A DNA stretch of 9,578 nucleotides from an uncultured bacterium (lineage in GTDB: Bacteria; Cyanobacteriota; Vampirovibrionia; Gastranaerophilales; Gastranaerophilaceae). Positions 6,321-9,578 of the stretch are shown here, piece by piece; the stretch's first letter is position 1, and every line of letters begins with the position of its first letter. The DNA lies in contig USCK01000065.1 of the NCBI GenBank assembly GCA_900553205.1, positions 1-9,578 on the forward strand, read 5' to 3'. The notes beneath the pieces are model-generated. The model saw only the letters and a program-made list of their open reading frames with translations. It was not told the origin of the DNA and did no database searches. A program made the translations under genes and the position numbers.

Positions 6321-7354
6321 TGAAGCGAGTTGCAGTAGCTCTTAGTGGTGGCTTAGACAGTAGTGTTACGGCTTTTTTATTAAAAAAAACCGGATATGAT
6401 GTCGTAGGTTTAACAGGTAAAATGATAGACTCTGAATCTGCAGAGGGTGTTATTGACAAAGCTAAGCAAGTGGCAGATTTTTTAGGTATTAAACACTATG
6501 TTCTTGATGCAAGCAAAGAATTTCAAGCCAATGTAATAGATTACTTTAACAACTCTTACAAAGACGGTAGAACTCCAAACCCCTGTATTATGTGTAATAA
6601 ATTAATAAAATGGGGAGCATTATTAGACTATGCCATAAATGAACTTGGCGTTGATTATATCGCTACAGGACATTATGCAAATATAAAAAAGGATAATAAT
6701 TATTATAAATTGTATCCTGCTAAAGATACAAAAAAAGACCAATTATACTTTTTGTTTCAATTAAACCAAGCTCAACTTTCTAAAACATTGTTCCCATTAT
6801 ATAATTACGAAAAATCTGAAATCAGACAAATTGCAATAGAGAACAATTTGCCGACAAAATCCTCTAAAGAAAGTCAAGATATTTGTTTTATTCAAAAGCC
6901 TATGACAACAAAGAAATATTTATTGAAACATTTAAAAACTGAAAGAGGAAATTTTGTTGATATTGAAACAAATAAGACATTAGGAACTCATAACGGTTAT
7001 TTTCAATACACTATAGGACAGAGAAAAGGTATAGGTATTGCGGCTTCGGAGCCTTTATATGTTGTAAAAGTTGATGCAAAAGAAAATATTGTATATGTTG
7101 GAAGTAAAAAACAATTAGAAAAAAGTGAGCTAATATTAGACAATTTTAATTTCTCATATCCTATTGAACGAAAAGAGTTTTCAGCATTATGCAAAATCAG
7201 ATATAATATGCAGGCAACAGAAGTCATTGTAAATATTAACCAACAACAAACAATTATAAAATTCAAAACTCCTGTAGCAGGAATTGCAACAGGGCAGGCA
7301 TGTGTTCTTTATGATATCAATGATGGTCATTTAATTGGTGGTGGGGTTATTTAA
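6320..7354 (+). CDS. mnmA: tRNA-specific 2-thiouridylase MnmA
   Basis: MnmA adenylates U34 of tRNA-Lys, tRNA-Glu and tRNA-Gln and installs the 2-thio group, which is needed for accurate decoding. The 344-residue product (E. coli: 368) has the PP-loop S-G-G-L-D-S-S (9-15), T-P-N-P-C-I-M-C-N (85-93), T-G-H-Y-A (116-120), D-Q-L-Y-F-L (140-145), S-Q-D-I-C-F-I with the second conserved Cys189, and T-I-G-Q-R-K-G-I-G in the central domain, followed by a beta-barrel C-terminal domain. Cys92 corresponds to the catalytic Cys of the E. coli enzyme. Cys89 occupies the position that is Asp there. The segment after the PP-loop (about 31-45) is shorter than in E. coli. The GTG start is set by AGGAG at 6309-6313, 6 nt upstream, and overlaps the preceding stop. 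It is the last gene of a three-gene unit, and its 3' end overlaps the convergent small gene by 8 bp. Confidence 0.96.
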   Translation: MKRVAVALSGGLDSSVTAFLLKKTGYDVVGLTGKMIDSESAEGVIDKAKQVADFLGIKHYVLDASKEFQANVIDYFNNSYKDGRTPNPCIMCNKLIKWGALLDYAINELGVDYIATGHYANIKKDNNYYKLYPAKDTKKDQLYFLFQLNQAQLSKTLFPLYNYEKSEIRQIAIENNLPTKSSKESQDICFIQKPMTTKKYLLKHLKTERGNFVDIETNKTLGTHNGYFQYTIGQRKGIGIAASEPLYVVKVDAKENIVYVGSKKQLEKSELILDNFNFSYPIERKEFSALCKIRYNMQATEVIVNINQQQTIIKFKTPVAGIATGQACVLYDINDGHLIGGGVI

Positions 7355-7679
7355 CCCGGTTTAACACCTTTAACAGATAGCCGATACCAAATCCGATAGG
7401 GCCAGCAAAAGGTAAAGGTACACAAGTCCCTAGGCCAAGTCCGACTGCAGGATAATCTTTTGGGTCGATTTTTGTATGATTCCAAGCTCCTTTTACTTTA
7501 CTAATACAAGTTTTTATTTGACCGTAATTATTTCTTTTAGATACGACTGCACCTTGTTTCCAACCCATTTTTGCATAATTTTTATAATATTGCTTTTTTG
7601 ATTTAACATCATTAACAACACTTTTAGCTTTTGTTCTTACAAAACTTGTACAACTATTTATTTTTTGAACTGATACCAT
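7347..7679 (-). CDS. Small basic protein with Gly-rich hydrophobic C-terminus
   Basis: A 110-residue protein of unrecognised family. Residues 1-75 carry many Lys/Arg (about 17) and only three acidic residues, giving a strongly basic protein. Residues about 77-105 are hydrophobic with a G-L-G-L-G run, a P-L-P-F-A-G-P turn and a second G-F-G-I-G run, which could form a short membrane hairpin or a Gly-zipper contact. There is no N-terminal signal peptide. The start is supported by TAAGGA (7685-7690) 5 nt before the ATG, and a TATAAT box lies at 7702-7707, so the gene has its own transcription unit. It converges on mnmA and overlaps its last 8 bases, with no room for a terminator between them. 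Function is unknown; a membrane-associated or nucleic-acid-binding small protein are both conceivable. Confidence 0.75.
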   Translation of the reverse strand: MVSVQKINSCTSFVRTKAKSVVNDVKSKKQYYKNYAKMGWKQGAVVSKRNNYGQIKTCISKVKGAWNHTKIDPKDYPAVGLGLGTCVPLPFAGPIGFGIGYLLKVLNRVK

Positions 7680-7693
7680 AATTATCCTTACAC

Positions 7694-7719
7694 TAACTTT
7701 AATTATATATATAAAGTTA
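7694..7719. promoter_or_regulatory. Palindrome enclosing the -10 element (candidate operator)
   Basis: TAACTTTA (7694-7701) and TAAAGTTA (7712-7719) form an exact 8-bp inverted repeat with a 10-bp AT spacer that contains the TATAAT of the small-protein gene. Arm centres are 18 bp apart, which is compatible with a dimeric repressor. It could also arise by chance in AT-rich DNA. Confidence 0.4.
7702..7707 (-). promoter_or_regulatory. -10 element of the small basic protein gene
   Basis: TATAAT on the minus strand lies 22 bp upstream of the ATG at 7679, placing the transcription start near 7695 and leaving a leader of about 15 nt with the TAAGGA site. The -35 region (around 7725-7730) does not resemble TTGACA. 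Confidence 0.5.
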
Positions 7720-7748
7720 ATTACTCTCTAAAAATTGCTTTTTATTAA

Positions 7749-7782
7749 AAAATATTAAGCCGAGATTTTATATCTCGGCTTA
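7749..7782 (-). terminator. Rho-independent terminator of pyk
   Basis: An 11-bp perfect stem, TAAGCCGAGAT/ATCTCGGCTTA (7756-7766 with 7772-7782), closes a 5-nt loop. On the minus strand it is followed by ATATTTTTT. It starts 8 bp beyond the pyruvate kinase stop codon. The plus-strand side has no T-run, so it would not terminate mnmA transcripts well. Confidence 0.88.
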
Positions 7783-7790
7783 TCAACATA

Positions 7791-9215
7791 CTATTCTTCT
7801 ATTGTATGCATTTTTATAAAATTAGTTGTTTGTCCAACAACATACGGAATTACACCTGTTAAGATAACTTTATCTCCAGCTTTCATACCAACCTTCTTAA
7901 TTAGAATGCTATTCAATTCTTTTAAAGATCGGGTACTAATTTCCTGCTGCCAATTATGATTAACAGGAGTTATATCTCTATAAAGATTCATTTGTCTGCA
8001 AACTGTTTCACTCTTAGCCAAGGCGTAAACGGGTACACTTGGTTTTGCTTTACTTAATAGAGCAGGAGTATAACCATTTGTGGTAAATACGACTATGGCT
8101 TTGATTGACAAATTTTCTAACATAGAAACCATTGCTTTGCACATAGCAAAAGCCTGATGATTTTCAAAATCCTGCATTTGTCTTGAAAAATGATTGTGTC
8201 TTACTATTTTATTTTTCTCAAGGTTTTCAGAAATACTTGTCATCATCTCTACTGCTTCTATAGGATATTTACCAACTGCAGTTTCACCAGACAACATAAT
8301 CGCATCGGCTCCATCTATAATTGCATTTGCAACATCAGATGCTTCTGCTCTGGTTGGAATTGGTTGTTCTATCATTGTTTCTAACATTTGAGTTGCAACA
8401 ATTACAACTTTATTTTGAGCACTACATTCTCTTACGAGTTTCTTTTGAACAGCCGGAACCTTTTCCGGTGAAATTTCTATACCCAAATCTCCTCTTGCAA
8501 CCATAATCCCGTCTGCAAGTTTAATTATATCTTCTATATTATCTAACGCTTCCGGTTTTTCGATTTTTGCAATAATCGGAATATACCCACCATACATTTC
8601 CATACAGTGTTTTGCTTTTAAAACATCTTCACCGGTTCTTACGAATGATAGTGCAAAATAATCAACCTTCCACTCTAAACCACGTTTTATATATTCAATA
8701 TCCTTCTGAGTGATTGCAGATAGACTTGCTGTTCGTCCAGGAAGATTTAAACCTTTACGAGGTTTTAATAAACCACCTCTGACAACTTCAGCACGAACGG
8801 TTTCGCCATCTGTATCAAGAACTTTTAATTCCAACTTTCCGTCATCAAGATAAATTGTATCATTTTTCTTTACATCAGTAGCGATACCTGAATAATCTAC
8901 AGGAATTGTTTCATCAACTTGTTCTAAAGAATGACGAAGTTTTATTTCTGTTCCGTCTTGTAATTCAATAGGTTGTTTCAAATTACCGACTCTGATTTTA
9001 GGGCCTTGCAAATCAAGTAGAATTGCTGTATTGGTATTAAGCTTCTTAGAAACTTTTCTAACCATGTCAATAGTTGCTTTATGTTCTTCGGGAGTTGAAT
9101 GTGAAGAGTTTACCCTGAACATGCTTGCCCCTGCGTTTATAAGAGCTTCAATTTTATCTTCTGAGTTAATTGAAGGACCTAAAGTCGCAATAATTTTTAC
9201 ACCGGTCGTTTGCAT
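7791..9215 (-). CDS. pyk: Pyruvate kinase
   Basis: Catalyses the last step of glycolysis, phosphoenolpyruvate + ADP to pyruvate + ATP, in the cytoplasm, usually as an allosteric tetramer. The 474-residue length matches the short class (E. coli PykF 470) and lacks the extra C-terminal PEP-utiliser-like domain of Bacillus-type enzymes. Motifs: F-R-V-N-S-S-H (33-39, with substrate Arg34), D-L-Q-G-P-K-I-R (68-75), the B-domain at about 80-165, I-I-A-K-I-E-K-P (214-221, with catalytic Lys217 and metal-binding Glu219), A-R-G-D-L-G (240-245, with the metal Asp), T-Q-M-L-E-T-M (275-281) and L-S-G-E-T-A (308-313), then the regulatory C domain (about 345-474). D-E-T-I-P (101-105) appears to match the region that holds Glu in K+-dependent enzymes; that alignment is by eye. 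The start has AAGGA 9 nt upstream (9225-9229). It is a single-gene unit with its own promoter and terminator. Confidence 0.97.
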   Translation of the reverse strand: MQTTGVKIIATLGPSINSEDKIEALINAGASMFRVNSSHSTPEEHKATIDMVRKVSKKLNTNTAILLDLQGPKIRVGNLKQPIELQDGTEIKLRHSLEQVDETIPVDYSGIATDVKKNDTIYLDDGKLELKVLDTDGETVRAEVVRGGLLKPRKGLNLPGRTASLSAITQKDIEYIKRGLEWKVDYFALSFVRTGEDVLKAKHCMEMYGGYIPIIAKIEKPEALDNIEDIIKLADGIMVARGDLGIEISPEKVPAVQKKLVRECSAQNKVVIVATQMLETMIEQPIPTRAEASDVANAIIDGADAIMLSGETAVGKYPIEAVEMMTSISENLEKNKIVRHNHFSRQMQDFENHQAFAMCKAMVSMLENLSIKAIVVFTTNGYTPALLSKAKPSVPVYALAKSETVCRQMNLYRDITPVNHNWQQEISTRSLKELNSILIKKVGMKAGDKVILTGVIPYVVGQTTNFIKMHTIEE

Positions 9216-9252
9216 AATCTGTATTCCTTATTAATTGTACTTTACACACTTC

Positions 9253-9280
9253 ATGGTAACACTATAACCTCACCCGTCAA
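9253..9280 (-). promoter_or_regulatory. pyk: sigma70-type promoter of pyk
   Basis: On the minus strand a -35 box TTGACG (9275-9280, 5 of 6 to consensus) is followed after 16 bp by TACCAT (9253-9258, 4 of 6) with the extended TG one base upstream. Transcription would begin near 9246, giving a leader of about 30 nt with the AAGGA site. The best two-box match in the window. Confidence 0.55.
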
Positions 9281-9295
9281 CAGAATCTCAAACAT

Positions 9296-9313
9296 ATAAC
9301 CCGATTCGGTTAT
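9296..9313. promoter_or_regulatory. Inverted repeat between pyk and the divergent DUF486 gene
   Basis: ATAACC (9296-9301) and GGTTAT (9308-9313) are inverted arms around CGATTC. The site lies just upstream of the pyk -35 box and covers the -35 position expected for the DUF486 promoter, so a bound protein could affect both. No known operator was recognised. Confidence 0.35.
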
Positions 9314-9316
9314 TTG

Positions 9317-9325
9317 TGATATATT
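9317..9325 (+). promoter_or_regulatory. Extended -10 promoter of the DUF486 gene
   Basis: TG-a-TATATT (9317-9325) is an extended -10 motif. The +1 position, 7 bases beyond the hexamer, falls on or within a base or two of the A of the ATG at 9332. No -35 box is evident. Confidence 0.45.
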
Positions 9326-9331
9326 GAACAC

Positions 9332-9578
9332 ATGGAAAGAATTTTACCGATTATTTTATTAACAATTTCAAATATATTTATGACTTTTGCATGGTATGGT
9401 CACTTACGACATCGTAGTTCTGCGCTTTGGGTGGTAATACTAGTTAGCTGGGGAATTGCGTTTTTGGAATATTGTTTTCAAGTACCTGCAAACAGAATAG
9501 GTTATAGCTATTACAACGCAGCTCAGCTCAAAACTATTCAAGAAGTTATTACTTTAGTTGTGTTCTCGATATTTTCGG
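9332..9578 (+). CDS. DUF486/DMT-family small membrane protein (3' end outside window)
   Basis: The first 82 residues are visible and the frame is still open at the right edge; the family is usually about 110-120 residues. The start M-E-R-I-L-P-I-I-L-L-T-I-S-N-I-F-M-T-F-A-W-Y-G-H-L and the later E-Y-C-F-Q-V-P-A-N-R-I-G-Y and Q-L-K-T-I-Q-E-V-I-T-L are typical of DUF486 proteins, small four-helix members of the drug/metabolite transporter superfamily. Hydrophobic segments lie at about 4-20, 31-48 and 70 onwards. Its transported substrate is not known. The ATG is firm: an in-frame TGA lies 12 nt upstream, and family members begin at this point. There is no Shine-Dalgarno site. The gene is divergent from pyk across a 116-bp spacer. 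Confidence 0.9.
   Translation, partial: MERILPIILLTISNIFMTFAWYGHLRHRSSALWVVILVSWGIAFLEYCFQVPANRIGYSYYNAAQLKTIQEVITLVVFSIFS

Noticed and set aside
7003..7266. 87-residue minus-strand ORF within mnmA
   Set aside because: It lies fully inside the well-conserved mnmA on the other strand and shows no ribosome site or family similarity.
7344..7357. GGGTTA/TAACCC inverted repeat at the mnmA stop as a terminator
   Set aside because: The loop would be only 2 nt and no T-run follows on either strand.

Overview
The window comes from a low-GC bacterial chromosome with compact, housekeeping-type gene content. No phage, transposase, CRISPR array, rRNA or tRNA gene was recognised. Low GC, clean Shine-Dalgarno sites (AGGAG/AAGGA), simple stem-loop terminators and an outsized starch/glycogen synthase would fit a gut-type lineage such as the non-photosynthetic cyanobacterial relatives (Gastranaerophilales/Melainabacteria) or a low-GC Firmicute. 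This placement is inference; no marker in the window proves it.

Layout. Positions 1-172 hold one full 126-bp unit and a second partial copy of a structured direct repeat that probably runs off the left edge. Three minus-strand genes follow. A 1125-residue GT5 starch/glycogen synthase (1798-5175) ends in a strong hairpin terminator (1752-1787). Just beyond the terminator, a new promoter starts a two-gene unit: an MBL-fold metallohydrolase (774-1697) coupled by a TAATG overlap to an exported TPR protein (223-774). A 225-bp AT-rich divergent spacer (5176-5400) separates these from a plus-strand unit. That unit holds a 41-residue ORF (5401-5526), a 262-residue protein whose N-terminus is a second copy of the same module (5532-6320), and the tRNA U34 2-thiolase MnmA (6320-7354). 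MnmA converges with, and overlaps by 8 bp, a small basic protein with a Gly-rich hydrophobic tail (7347-7679, minus). Next is pyruvate kinase (7791-9215, minus) with its own promoter and terminator, and divergent from it the first 82 codons of a DUF486/DMT-type membrane protein (9332 to the right edge).

How the genes relate. Glycogen synthase and pyruvate kinase are both central carbon genes but are separately transcribed. MnmA sits in an operon with two proteins of unknown role. The MBL and TPR genes are translationally coupled, so they are probably needed together.

Most unusual items: (i) the synthase carries an N-terminal hydrophobic hairpin, an Ala-rich coiled coil of perfect heptads and a C-terminal helical tail, which suggests a membrane-tethered, oligomeric enzyme, and it has Ser in place of the Asp of the KxGGLxDV motif; (ii) the small ORF upstream of mnmA duplicates the N-terminal module of its neighbour; (iii) the 110-residue gene has a palindrome wrapped around its -10 element; (iv) the DUF486 gene appears to be leaderless.
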